Assembly (NCBI GenBank): GCA_964502665.1
Contig: CAZCXP010000091.1
Coordinates: 1-10,590 of the forward strand
Direction of reading: 5' to 3'
Length of the DNA: 10,590 nucleotides
From: SOKG01 sp964502665
Lineage (GTDB): Bacteria > Chloroflexota > Dehalococcoidia > SZUA-161
The position numbers and the translations under genes are program-made. The notes beneath the pieces were generated by a model. It was given only the letters and a program-made list of their open reading frames with translations, searched no databases and had not been told where the DNA came from. The stretch's first letter is position 1, and each line of letters opens with the position of its first letter. Positions 1-6,522 of the stretch are shown piece after piece.

Positions 1-228
1 GACCTCCTTAATACTCTGATAAACCGGCTCAATTTCTCCATAAAGTATCATCCATGCCGCGGTAGGAATCTTGTAGCCCTTATAATCGATTTGGGTATAT
101 CGACCACCTATTATGGGGAGCTTTTCGATGACTATCGTCTTATAGCCTGAATAAGCTAGCTTTGCTGCGGCGCACATCCCTCCAATACCAGACCCTATGA
201 CTACACACTCGCATGTTTTCTTTTCCAT
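1..228 (-). CDS. FAD-dependent oxidoreductase, N-terminal 76 codons (runs off left edge)
   Basis: This is the start of a flavoprotein of the NAD(P)/FAD-dependent oxidoreductase (phytoene-desaturase/amine-oxidase-like) superfamily. Seen directly: after MEKKTCECVV comes the dinucleotide-binding motif GSGIGG (residues 12-17), then an alanine-rich helix. The second beta strand TIVIEK ends in Glu35, which in this fold binds the adenosine ribose, and is followed by IIGGR (39-43), the usual GG-R loop. The ATG at 228 is one base past the ferredoxin stop, and an AGGGGG ribosome binding site lies inside the ferredoxin's last codons, so translation is probably coupled. Inference: the ferredoxin is its electron partner, and the pair oxidises or reduces an unsaturated or CoA-linked organic substrate. 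The C-terminal substrate domain is outside the window, so the substrate is unknown. Confidence 0.85.
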   Translation of the reverse strand, partial: MEKKTCECVVIGSGIGGMCAAAKLAYSGYKTIVIEKLPIIGGRYTQIDYKGYKIPTAAWMILYGEIEPVYQSIKEV

Positions 229-229
229 T

Positions 230-406
230 TTATTCCCCCTTCAATGCGTCAACAGGACAATAATATATACATTCTAGACACTCAGTGCACTTATCCTTAT
301 CTATTTCAACGACAAAAGAGGGAGGAATTTTCATCGCATCCTCCGGGCAAATTAGGACACAAAGAGCGCACCCAAAACACTCGTTGACCGCAACAGTGAT
401 CGCCAT
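230..406 (-). CDS. Small 2[4Fe-4S] ferredoxin
   Basis: A 58-residue cytoplasmic electron carrier of the bacterial 2[4Fe-4S] ferredoxin type. It has two complete cluster motifs: Cys10-x2-Cys13-x2-Cys16-x3-Cys20-Pro and Cys40-x2-Cys43-x2-Cys46-x3-Cys50-Pro, separated by a short strand (PPSFVVEID). The length is typical of the family. The frame is open to a Met codon at 436 (68 residues), but I chose the ATG at 406. It has an AGGGGAGA ribosome binding site six bases upstream, the protein then begins in the family manner (MAITVAVNEC), and the promoter at 435-464 would start transcription downstream of 436. The gene is followed after one base by the FAD oxidoreductase, which it probably serves as redox partner (inference from adjacency). 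Confidence 0.93.
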   Translation of the reverse strand: MAITVAVNECFGCALCVLICPEDAMKIPPSFVVEIDKDKCTECLECIYYCPVDALKGE

Positions 407-412
407 ACCATA

Positions 413-420
413 TCTCCCCT
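413..420 (-). promoter_or_regulatory. Ribosome binding site that decides the ferredoxin start
   Basis: Minus-strand AGGGGAGA sits six bases upstream of the ATG at 406. The longer reading frame from 436 has no such site at the right distance, so this favours the 58-residue form. Confidence 0.7.
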
Positions 421-434
421 TCCCGCTTTCCCGC

Positions 435-464
435 ATGATATCAGCCGCTTATCTTACCTGTCAA
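435..464 (-). promoter_or_regulatory. Sigma-70-type promoter for ferredoxin/oxidoreductase pair
   Basis: On the minus strand a perfect -35 box TTGACA (459-464) is followed by an 18-base spacer and TATCAT (435-440), five of six matches to the -10 consensus. Transcription would begin near 428, about 22 bases before the ferredoxin ATG at 406. It lies over the stop codon of the gene-like fragment at 441-599. Found by eye only; not tested. Confidence 0.6.
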
Positions 465-599
465 CCGCTTGACTCTAGGAGTACGAACGTTCTGCGTGGC
501 AAGTTGACGAAGGGATTCCATCCCTGGCATAAGATGGTCAACCGTCTTTGGAACACCCTGCTCTTGTAGGTGATGCTCAGCCCAAAGCTCATTTACTTC
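441..599 (-). pseudogene. Unidentified gene-like fragment, possible C-terminal remnant
   Basis: A 52-codon minus-strand frame runs between an in-frame TAA (600-602) and a TGA (441-443). Its composition looks like real protein: it starts EVNELWAEHH, has a middle GVPKTVDHLMPGMESLRQL and a basic end RVKRLTGKISG. There is no start codon before the Met at 530, and that Met has no convincing ribosome binding site. The frame therefore looks like the tail of a longer gene cut by a stop or frameshift rather than a complete small gene. I do not recognise the family. It lies downstream of, and on the same strand as, the acyl-CoA synthetase, so it could be what remains of a third gene of that cluster. 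It could also be a chance open frame. Confidence 0.3.
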
Positions 600-789
600 T
601 TAATCAGGTGAAGCTAAGTATCCTTCTTACTGTCACCCTCTTTAGCATCGATGCCTCTTTATTTCACCAGTGCTGCCGTAACCCCGGAGCCTTGTCAAGG
701 ATGTACTCATTATTATGCCGTCCAAGACTCCGTATCCCTGAGAGAGTTCAAATGCTACTGCAAGCCTTCAGAAGTGATGCGGCAGTTTG
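600..789. other. Intergenic stretch, no gene seen
   Basis: Between the end of the acyl-CoA synthetase and the gene-like fragment all minus-strand frames are broken by stops (TAA/TAG at several points). No strong hairpin with a T-run is visible, so no terminator is called. The overlapping plus-strand frames have atypical composition and no ribosome binding sites. Confidence 0.5.
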
Positions 790-2256
790 TTACTGCGCAT
801 TGTTGCGTGCGATACTAAGATACTCGCTGTATCTTACTAGTTGAGCCAAGGCTTTAGCTGCCTTATCGGGCGTGGGGTAGGGGATAAGGTGGTCTTGCAC
901 CATCTTCTTATAAACATCCCCGCTCTTGACTTCGTCGCTTACCCAGACAGAGAAAACGACGGGTTTCTGATATTCCCTCATAAGCCCCATCGTCTCTTCC
1001 AGGTTCACCAGGTACTCCTCTGCGATGCCTTGGCGTATTTGATCGGGGTCAGCCGAATAATCCCTTTCCCAGGGAGGCGTACTCATTAAACCAGCGAAGC
1101 CGAAAGGCGTCCAGATGGGGCCCGTGACCAGTACTGCATCGATATTCTCATCTTCCATAAGAGGCAGCAGGCAGGGATAGCTGATGTCGCCGCTGGTATC
1201 AACTGGGTTTCCATGCGACCACCTCCCGGACAACACAGAGTTCAACTTATCTATAGTAACAGGTGACAACGGCGGCACGTCCAGGCCGCACCTTCTCAAA
1301 GCATCTGCCGCGATGACCCCAAGGCCACCACCCACCGTCAACACAGCTACCCTTTTCCCCTTGGGCAGTGGCTGGCCGACCAGCACCAAGGAGACGTCAA
1401 TCAAGTCGTTGACTTCTTCAACCTTCGTCACACCGGCTTGCCTGAATGCCGCATCGCAGATCTCCTCTGAGCCCGACATGGCAGCGGTGTGCGACCGACA
1501 TGCTGAGGCTCCGCAATCTGTGCCCCCGACCTTCATTATAACTATCGGTTTCTTTTTAGAGATCTCTGCGGCTAATTCCAGAAAGCGTCTTCCTTCCTTA
1601 AAACCCTCTACATAGCCCATTATGAGTCGCGTTTCATCATCCTGGCCCAGATACTCGAGATAGTCTTCGAAGTGCAGGTCGGCTTCATTGCCGCTGCTTA
1701 TGTACTTGCTCAACCCCAGCCCCGCTTCGTGTGCCATAGCTAAGAGCATCAGTCCCAGGTTCCCACTCTGAGAAACAAACGCCACTGGGCCCTTCTGCAT
1801 TGGCGGCAGGTAGGGTGCAGTGAATAACTCTGAAAACGTATTGACATGTCCGGCGCAGTTGGGCCCGATGAAGCGGATGCCACCTCGCCGGGCGATGTCT
1901 ACCACCTCCTTCTCCAGTTTAGCCCCATTGCCACCGATCTCAGCAAACCCTCCTGAGATTATAAGAGCGGTCTTGACTCCCTTCCTAACGCAGTCCTCCA
2001 TCGCTGCTGGGACAGCTTCAGCGGAGACCGTAATCGCGGCGAAATCCACAGCGTCAGGCACTTCCCCTATGCTACTATAGGCTTTGACTCCAAGCACCTC
2101 AGCCTTATTCCTGGTTATGGGATAGACCTTTCGCTCTCCCTTAGTCAATAGGAGGTTGAGGATGTCACAGCCCCACTTGCCAGGGATGTTGGAAGCTCCA
2201 ATTACAGCCGCTGATCGGGGGCTAAAGAGGTAGTCAAGGTGTTGGATAAGACTCAT
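790..2256 (-). CDS. Acyl-CoA synthetase (NDP-forming), alpha subunit
   Basis: A 488-residue protein of the NDP-forming acyl-CoA synthetase family (acetate-CoA ligase, ADP-forming type; succinyl-CoA-synthetase-like). These cytoplasmic enzymes interconvert acyl-CoA plus ADP and phosphate with acid, CoA and ATP. Domains in order: CoA-binding Rossmann domain with FSPRSAAVIGASNIPGKWG (11-29) and GPNCAGHVN (131-139); first ligase domain with SQSGNLG (163-169); SSGNEADL (187-194); catalytic phospho-histidine His256 in SHTAAMSGS; second ligase domain with TVGGGLGV and NPVDTSGD (350-357). The length fits a stand-alone alpha subunit. The ATP-grasp beta subunit needed for full activity is neither fused nor next to it. 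The ATG at 2256 has no clear ribosome binding site, but the N-terminus matches the family, so the start is probably right. The acid substrate cannot be deduced. Confidence 0.9.
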   Translation of the reverse strand: MSLIQHLDYLFSPRSAAVIGASNIPGKWGCDILNLLLTKGERKVYPITRNKAEVLGVKAYSSIGEVPDAVDFAAITVSAEAVPAAMEDCVRKGVKTALIISGGFAEIGGNGAKLEKEVVDIARRGGIRFIGPNCAGHVNTFSELFTAPYLPPMQKGPVAFVSQSGNLGLMLLAMAHEAGLGLSKYISSGNEADLHFEDYLEYLGQDDETRLIMGYVEGFKEGRRFLELAAEISKKKPIVIMKVGGTDCGASACRSHTAAMSGSEEICDAAFRQAGVTKVEEVNDLIDVSLVLVGQPLPKGKRVAVLTVGGGLGVIAADALRRCGLDVPPLSPVTIDKLNSVLSGRWSHGNPVDTSGDISYPCLLPLMEDENIDAVLVTGPIWTPFGFAGLMSTPPWERDYSADPDQIRQGIAEEYLVNLEETMGLMREYQKPVVFSVWVSDEVKSGDVYKKMVQDHLIPYPTPDKAAKALAQLVRYSEYLSIARNNAQ

Positions 2257-2310
2257 ATCAGTTGCAGTGGATTACCGAAGTTGCTCTTAAGAAGATTCGG
2301 TTCCTCTAAG

Positions 2311-2339
2311 ATGATACACGACGACAGCATAGAGCGCAA
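2311..2339 (-). promoter_or_regulatory. Possible promoter for acyl-CoA synthetase
   Basis: Minus-strand TTGCGC (2334-2339; three of six -35 matches), a 17-base spacer and TATCAT (2311-2316; five of six -10 matches). It lies about 55 bases upstream of the ATG at 2256. The -10 box is the same hexamer as in the ferredoxin promoter. By eye only. Confidence 0.35.
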
Positions 2340-2389
2340 TGATCTATATGGCGAGAATCTTGCCGCTTGCCGAGTTCAGCCTTGTACTA

Positions 2390-2417
2390 TTGATGCCTGT
2401 TATATACCATATAGAAT
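2390..2417 (+). promoter_or_regulatory. Possible promoter for NTF2-like gene
   Basis: Plus-strand TTGATG (2390-2395), a 16-base spacer and TAGAAT (2412-2417; five of six -10 matches) in an AT-rich stretch of the divergent intergenic region. It lies 30 bases before the GTG at 2448. Spacer length is slightly short; weak support. Confidence 0.35.
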
Positions 2418-2447
2418 AATTTCTGACACACGAAGAGGGAGGCGAAA

Positions 2448-2981
2448 GTGGAAGATTTTCAAGCAACGCTGACCAGTCTGGTGAAATCGGTTGAGGGCGA
2501 TGTAAAGAGGCTGGATGCCACGGTTGATGCGCTGATGAAGCTCACCGACCAGATCAAACTCGAGAATCTACCCAAGACCATGGCATGGGCCATGGACTCT
2601 GGAGACAGAGAGCTCTGGCTCAGTATATGGAGCGATGACATATACTATCTCGTCCCTCAATACGGCATTGAAATCAAAGGTAAGGAAGCACTGATGGAGT
2701 TCGGCGACGCTGCAATATTCACTTGGGAGGAGAGAAGATTCAGCGCCATCACTAACATTATGATAGACCTGAAAGGCGATACAGCAAAGGGACGGGACTA
2801 TTACATGCATTACGGATTCCCCATCGAACCCGACACAGGCAAACTATCAGAGGAACCAGCCTACGCTGAGGGTATGCACTTCTACGAATTCGGCAAACTA
2901 GGCGGTGTTTGGAAGATAACGCGAATAGAAGTCTATGTGAACCGGACCTCCGCACGCAGGGAGGAGAGCGTCCAGGAGTGA
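2448..2981 (+). CDS. NTF2/SnoaL-like domain protein
   Basis: A 177-residue protein. A predicted helical, charged N-terminus (1-40) is followed by an NTF2-like (SnoaL-type) cone fold. The typical opening helix and strand is LPKTMAWAMDSGDRELWLSIWSDDIYYLVP (41-70), then IKGKEALMEFGDAA (about 76-89), and the final strand is WKITRIEVYVNR. The start is GTG at 2448, five bases after the strong ribosome binding site GAGGGAGG (2435-2442). Family members include small-molecule isomerases, dehydratases and ring-hydroxylase beta subunits, many with no assigned reaction, so the fold does not give the substrate. The corrinoid-protein fragment starts 21 bases downstream with its own ribosome binding site, indicating a shared transcript, and the acyl-CoA synthetase is divergent. 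Inference: it acts in the same catabolic pathway. Confidence 0.75.
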   Translation: MEDFQATLTSLVKSVEGDVKRLDATVDALMKLTDQIKLENLPKTMAWAMDSGDRELWLSIWSDDIYYLVPQYGIEIKGKEALMEFGDAAIFTWEERRFSAITNIMIDLKGDTAKGRDYYMHYGFPIEPDTGKLSEEPAYAEGMHFYEFGKLGGVWKITRIEVYVNRTSARREESVQE

Positions 2982-3002
2982 CGAAGCAGAAAGGAGTGAG
3001 GA

Positions 3003-3221
3003 GTGGACTTTCAGGAGCTGGCACAATCGGTCTTGGCCGGCGATGACACTCAGACTAGGTCGCTGTGCGAGCATCTGTTGGCCGAAGGTGAGACACCGAC
3101 ACGCATCCTCAACGAAGGGCTGGTACATGGTCTGACACTTGCCGGCGAGGGAATGGAAAAGGGCGGCCTCTTCCTGTGGGGATTGAGAACGTTTTCCTGT
3201 CTGCCTCTGGTACACGTCTGA
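3003..3221 (+). pseudogene. Truncated corrinoid (cobalamin-binding) protein, N-terminal part
   Basis: Residues 1-58 resemble the N-terminal helical cap (B12-binding_2/methionine-synthase-like) of small corrinoid proteins that carry a methyl group between methyltransferases. The pattern is LAQSVLAGDD, then GETPTRILNEGLVHGLTLAGEGMEKGGLFL. Family members normally go on with a Pro-Glu-Leu-containing helix and then the B12 domain with DxHxxG; neither is present. After the Leu codon ending at 3176 the frame gives unrelated residues and stops at 3221, and a recombinase begins in another frame. The GTG start at 3003 has a clear AAGGAG site (2991-2996) and the gene follows the NTF2-like gene by 21 bases, so it was probably an intact member of that operon. 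The product here cannot bind cobalamin. Confidence 0.75.
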
Positions 3222-3478
3222 CCGAGAACAGCGTCAAGCTGATGTTTGCCAGACTAGCTCAGCGGTCAGGTTTGAAGCGGCTGCACGCGCACCTCTGCCG
3301 CCACACTTTTGCGACGAGGTTTTTGATTAACGGAGGAGATGTATTTACCCTGCAGCAAATACTTGGACACTCAACATTGGAGATGGTGAGGCACTACATA
3401 AATCTAGCATCGAGCCATATAACTATGCAGCATCGAAAATTCTCGCCTCCAGACCGTCTCAATCTCCATAAGTCTTAG
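3176..3478 (+). pseudogene. Tyrosine recombinase (phage-integrase/Xer-like), C-terminal fragment
   Basis: About 100 residues match the C-terminal half of tyrosine recombinases. Counting from the GTG at 3176, the motif HLCRH (39-43) supplies the catalytic HxxR, LGHST has His65, and VRHY has the nucleophile Tyr74. These are set in the family context FATRFLINGGD and TLQQILGHS. The first catalytic arginine, the rest of the catalytic core and the N-terminal core-binding domain are missing, so the fragment should be inactive. A normal enzyme of this family is about 280-400 residues. The GTG is only where the frame happens to open; it has no ribosome binding site. The fragment begins exactly where the corrinoid gene stops matching its family, so it is probably the end of an inserted or rearranged element. 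Confidence 0.88.
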
Positions 3479-4316
3479 TACGTTGAGGACTTGGTAGTCA
3501 AAGCAGCCTCCGAACGAATATCAGGGCACATCCGGGCTATCTAGGATCGAACTGGGCCGACCGTTATGATTAGCCATTTCCCTCCTATGATCACAGGGCC
3601 ATATCGGTATTCCTATCTGATGGCACAATATGCAATGTTGTCATACTCCCAGAAATCGTTGATGCGGCCTATAGAAGCGCGATTGACAAAAGTATGCCGA
3701 TGTGCTTTAATCATAACGGATCTTCTCTTTTCTTATTCAAACCTCCTGTAAGAAATGGTTGATCCAGTGGTAGAGGTTTACTCAACACTTTTGCGCTGCT
3801 CACATTGAGGGGCAGTCCTCAATAATCGGTAGGGATCCGGCTGATTGCGGCCTCTTTAGGCTACGTGATGCATTGGAAAGACCAGCATCGGTTGCCCCGG
3901 CCGTAGGCAGCTGTGATGCCAGGCAGGAAATGCAGCTGAGGCAGCTATGAACTTTGGTGGAAGGGACCCTTCTCTCGCTTCGTTAGCATAGTTGTAGTTG
4001 TAGAGCGGGGAGAATCAAGCCCTTCAAAGGGATAGGGTCCCAGAGGGCGGATATGGAAGACCAGAGGTGCATTATCTGCCGCAATCACCATTGATATTAG
4101 GTGGATTTGTGATTGTCTAGAGATTCGACTTCCCGTTGTTAACTGTAAGATAGGAACTTCAGTTAGGAACGCACGGCTAGTTGGTTTTAAGAACGTGGGT
4201 AACCGGTGGAAGGCTTTGATGTCATTCTCGTCAGCACAGGCTCGAGATCAAATGTTGCTTTGGAGGTCATGAACATTGGGCCTGCGTGGTAGCCATTGAT
4301 GAACGGATAGGACAGG
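3479..4316. other. Long gene-poor stretch with short open frames only
   Basis: No gene is recognisable in these 838 bases on either strand. Three plus-strand frames lack stops for a while but have no start with a ribosome binding site: 3574-3759 (62 codons, protein-like composition, including NVVILPEIVDAAYRSAID), about 3774-3954, and about 4045-4269. Directly after the recombinase stop, in the same frame, a short piece reads EDLVVKAASERISGHIRAI. This faintly recalls the N-terminus of threonine-dehydratase-like enzymes but ends at a TAG. Such frame changes suggest decayed coding sequence. A small hairpin lies at 3804-3823. No tRNA, CRISPR or inverted terminal repeat was seen. Confidence 0.5.
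3804..3823. repeat. Short perfect inverted repeat
   Basis: ATTGAGG (3804-3810) and CCTCAAT (3817-3823) form a seven-base-pair stem with a six-base loop. No T-run follows on either side, so it is not a convincing terminator; its role is unknown. Confidence 0.45.
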
Positions 4317-5756
4317 ATGAAACAGGAACGACGAATTACCCCCAATAACACCGAATTCATAATTCTCTCCTTTGAAGGCCCTGACAGGTACTCTTCAGCA
4401 GGAGGCCTGGGTGTGCGTGTACATCGCTTATGCTCAACTTTGGTATCTAAAGGGTTTCGATCGCATTTGTTCTTTGTAGGCGATCCTAGGCTCGAGGGTG
4501 AAGAAAAACGATGGGAAGGGAAGCTCGTTCTGCACCGTTGGTGTCAGTGGATCAGCGAGTATTATCCTAACGGAGTATACCAAGGTGAAAATGCAAAAAT
4601 CCATGACTTCAACGAGTCCATTCCGTGGTTTGTTAAAGATCGCATAGTGAAACCAGCAATAGCTCAGGGTAAACTGGCAGTGATCCTGGGTGAGGAGTGG
4701 CAGACGTCAGAGGCCATGTGCCGTCTCAGCGATATGTTATATGGCGATGGCCTCAGGGATAAGGTGTTGATGTTCTGGAACGCAAATAACACTTACTCCT
4801 TTGACCGAATAAGCTGGGGGCGGCTGAATCATGCCACCACCATTACCACCGTGAGTCGATATATGAAGCACATCATGTGGAGGATGAGTCTTAACCCGTT
4901 GGTTATCCCAAATGGAATACCCAAGAGCTTGCTAGAGAAAGTTGATGATATGGCTTGCGCAAGGGTGAGGGATGCACTTAACGCGGATATGATCCTCTGC
5001 AAAGTGGCTCGCTGGGACCCTGACAAGCGGTGGAAGGAAGCCATACAGGCGACAGCCAAGCTCAAGGAGAAGGGATTGAAGACGATACTGCTTGCCAGAG
5101 GCGGAGCCGAACCGTACGGTCAGGAGGTTACGGATACCGCCCGTTCGCTGGGTCTCGCGGTGACAAAGGCAAGAGTCAAGTCGGATTCGCCTTACGATTG
5201 CCTGGCTGCCCTGCGAGAGGCCACCCCTGCTGATGTTGTAGATGTGAGATTCCCCTTACCTTTGAACTTCTTGCGCGTACTGTACTGTGCCTCAGATGGT
5301 GTGCTGGCAAATAGTGAGCATGAGCCTTTCGGTTTAGTGGGTCTGGAGACAATGGCAGCGGGCGGCGTCGCCTTTACCGGGTGCACCGGTGAAGATTACG
5401 CGATTCCTTTTGTCAACTCGTTTGTGCTGGAAACAGCCGACCCCAGAGAGATTGTGGACTATACAATATATCTGCGTGATTTTCCTGAAGAAAGTACAAG
5501 AATCCGAAAGGCCGCTAGGCGCACAGCTCATTATTTCACCTGGGAGGCTGCTGTACAGAACCTGATAAGTAAGTTGGAGAATCAAGCCAGAATCCAAGAG
5601 ATCTTGGTGGGGAAGCCGGAACCTTTGCCCTTGCCTCTATTCGAGGTAGAGGATCAGGCATCGGAAGGCAATTTGAAGTCAGCGGCCGAGCCAGTCGAGA
5701 TTGCTGATGCCACTGTCAAATACAAGCAGCAATATTCGCGATTCTCCATGCAGTAG
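4317..5756 (+). CDS. GT4-type glycosyltransferase
   Basis: A 479-residue GT-B-fold retaining glycosyltransferase (GT4 / glycogen-synthase-like). It transfers a sugar from a nucleotide-sugar donor at the cytoplasmic side. The N-terminal domain carries the glycine-rich loop SAGGLGVRVH (27-36), typical of starch/glycogen-synthase relatives. The inter-domain region has TTVSRYMKHIM (177-187) and LVIPNGIP (195-202). The donor domain has the KVARWDPDKRWKEAI block (229-243), and the E-x7-E signature is EHEPFGLVGLE, Glu336 to Glu344. The 50-odd C-terminal residues are proline- and acid-rich and probably unstructured. No signal peptide or membrane segment is seen. The ATG at 4317 has a modest AGGA site (4309-4312). 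The DUF5752-like gene follows 86 bases downstream. The acceptor is unknown; glycogen, trehalose-like sugar or cell-surface polysaccharide are all possible. Confidence 0.88.
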   Translation: MKQERRITPNNTEFIILSFEGPDRYSSAGGLGVRVHRLCSTLVSKGFRSHLFFVGDPRLEGEEKRWEGKLVLHRWCQWISEYYPNGVYQGENAKIHDFNESIPWFVKDRIVKPAIAQGKLAVILGEEWQTSEAMCRLSDMLYGDGLRDKVLMFWNANNTYSFDRISWGRLNHATTITTVSRYMKHIMWRMSLNPLVIPNGIPKSLLEKVDDMACARVRDALNADMILCKVARWDPDKRWKEAIQATAKLKEKGLKTILLARGGAEPYGQEVTDTARSLGLAVTKARVKSDSPYDCLAALREATPADVVDVRFPLPLNFLRVLYCASDGVLANSEHEPFGLVGLETMAAGGVAFTGCTGEDYAIPFVNSFVLETADPREIVDYTIYLRDFPEESTRIRKAARRTAHYFTWEAAVQNLISKLENQARIQEILVGKPEPLPLPLFEVEDQASEGNLKSAAEPVEIADATVKYKQQYSRFSMQ

Positions 5757-5842
5757 CTTGCTACCCAGGCCGTGCCTGATGATATTGGGTGCTGCTCGGT
5801 CGATAAGCAGCTAAATAAGGTCATGAAAGGAGGTAACAAACT

Positions 5843-6145
5843 ATGCCTGAAATGTCGAAGAAAACCGCTAAGAGGCTGCTGGCGAATGTGCCCGACGAAT
5901 ATGCATTCCGGTTCCATGACGGCCATATTTTGAGGAACGTGGGAGAACTGAGGGATGCATTAAAGGCTATGCAGAACGATAGGTTCACCTTCCATGCGAA
6001 TGCGGAGAAGAATGATTTTAGCAAGTGGGTAAGAGAGGTGATTAGAGATCAGAAACTGGCCAGAGATCTTGAAAGAGCACCAACCAGAACGAAGGCGGCC
6101 AAGAAAGTAGCCGACAGGGTTACGTTCTTATCCAGCAAGCTGTAA
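5843..6145 (+). CDS. DUF5752-like small protein
   Basis: A 100-residue cytoplasmic protein resembling the DUF5752 family, by memory of its pattern. FRFHDGHILRNVGELRDAL (22-40) is followed by a TFHANAEKNDFSKWVREVIRD block (about 49-69, the family's F-x-H...KNDFxxW-hx-xV core) and a helical end with LARDLERAPTRTKAAKKV. It has no catalytic motif that I recognise and the family function is unknown. Translation should be strong: AAAGGAGGT (5826-5834) lies eight bases before the ATG at 5843. It lies downstream of a glycosyltransferase on the same strand. DUF5752 proteins are, to my recollection, often near or fused to sugar-metabolism enzymes, so an accessory role to the glycosyltransferase is a reasonable guess. 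The C-terminus is strongly basic. Confidence 0.75.
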   Translation: MPEMSKKTAKRLLANVPDEYAFRFHDGHILRNVGELRDALKAMQNDRFTFHANAEKNDFSKWVREVIRDQKLARDLERAPTRTKAAKKVADRVTFLSSKL

Positions 6146-6162
6146 CCGACTATTCACATAGA

Positions 6163-6493
6163 TCATATGGTATATGAAGTGGGCGCAGGGGCCACACGAG
6201 CCGCATGCGCCAGATTAGCGGAGTGTATGTAGTCGGTGGAGAAGTACTCATCCCATCCAAATCGCAAGCCATGATAACCGGCCGGATGCATAAACCAGTC
6301 GCCGTTCAGCCACTCGCCGCCATCATCATTGTCATCCCAGTTCCAAGGAGGGGATGCAGCATCGTCGGAGCCGTCGTCGCCGTCGAATTTCCTGCCTAAT
6401 CCTTCCACGCTGAAGCCCCAGCGGTTATAGTCACCCCATTGGTGCCAAAGACAGCGCCAGAGCAAGAACAACAAGAAAGGCACATCTTTTCAT
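6163..6493 (-). pseudogene. Small exported protein with apparent frameshift
   Basis: An ATG at 6493 follows a good GAGGAG ribosome binding site (6503-6508). It opens a signal-peptide-like stretch: MKRC, then the hydrophobic core AFLVVLALALSLAP. This frame stops at a TGA (6431-6433) just after a GGGG run. The frame one base further on (+1) stays open to 6163 and encodes a plausible mature domain rich in Asp, Gly and Trp: DYNRWGFSVEG, FDGDDGSDD, PPWNWDDNDDGGEW and FGWDEYF. The simplest reading is one secreted protein of about 110 residues interrupted by a single-base indel. That indel is either real decay or a base error near the assembly gap 45 bases upstream. The other frame also gives a signal-cleavage-like AGASA, so the exact break point is uncertain. 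Family not recognised. It ends 17 bases from the convergent DUF5752-like gene. Confidence 0.55.
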
Positions 6494-6502
6494 TCAGGTC
6501 TA

Positions 6503-6508
6503 CTCCTC
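6503..6508 (-). promoter_or_regulatory. Ribosome binding site of the small exported protein
   Basis: Minus-strand GAGGAG lies nine bases before the ATG at 6493. It supports that ATG, which begins the signal peptide, over the GTG at 6481-6483 that opens the longer frame. Confidence 0.6.
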
Positions 6509-6522
6509 TACAGATGTGCGTG

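Noticed and set aside
285..844. Plus-strand open frames opposite the ferredoxin and in the 437-789 gap
   Set aside because: Antisense to or next to well-supported minus-strand genes, with no ribosome binding sites and no recognisable domains.
2402..2412. 11-base word ATATACCATAT that recurs inverted at 6165-6175
   Set aside because: AT-rich, nearly self-complementary and only two copies in unrelated contexts; likely chance.
3566..3751. 61-codon plus-strand frame starting with Met
   Set aside because: No ribosome binding site and Ser/Tyr/Leu-rich random-looking composition; the overlapping start-less frame at 3574-3759 looks more protein-like.
3804..3823. Inverted repeat as a terminator for the recombinase region
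   Set aside because: Stem of seven with moderate GC and no following T-run on either strand.
3755..3850. tRNA-like words (TGGTAGAG and GGGATCC)
   Set aside because: No acceptor stem pairing, no proper anticodon arm and wrong spacing for a cloverleaf.
5791..5811. GCTGCT/AGCAGC hairpin between the glycosyltransferase and the DUF5752-like gene
   Set aside because: Six base pairs with a nine-base loop and no T-run; too weak to call a terminator, and the downstream gene probably shares the transcript.
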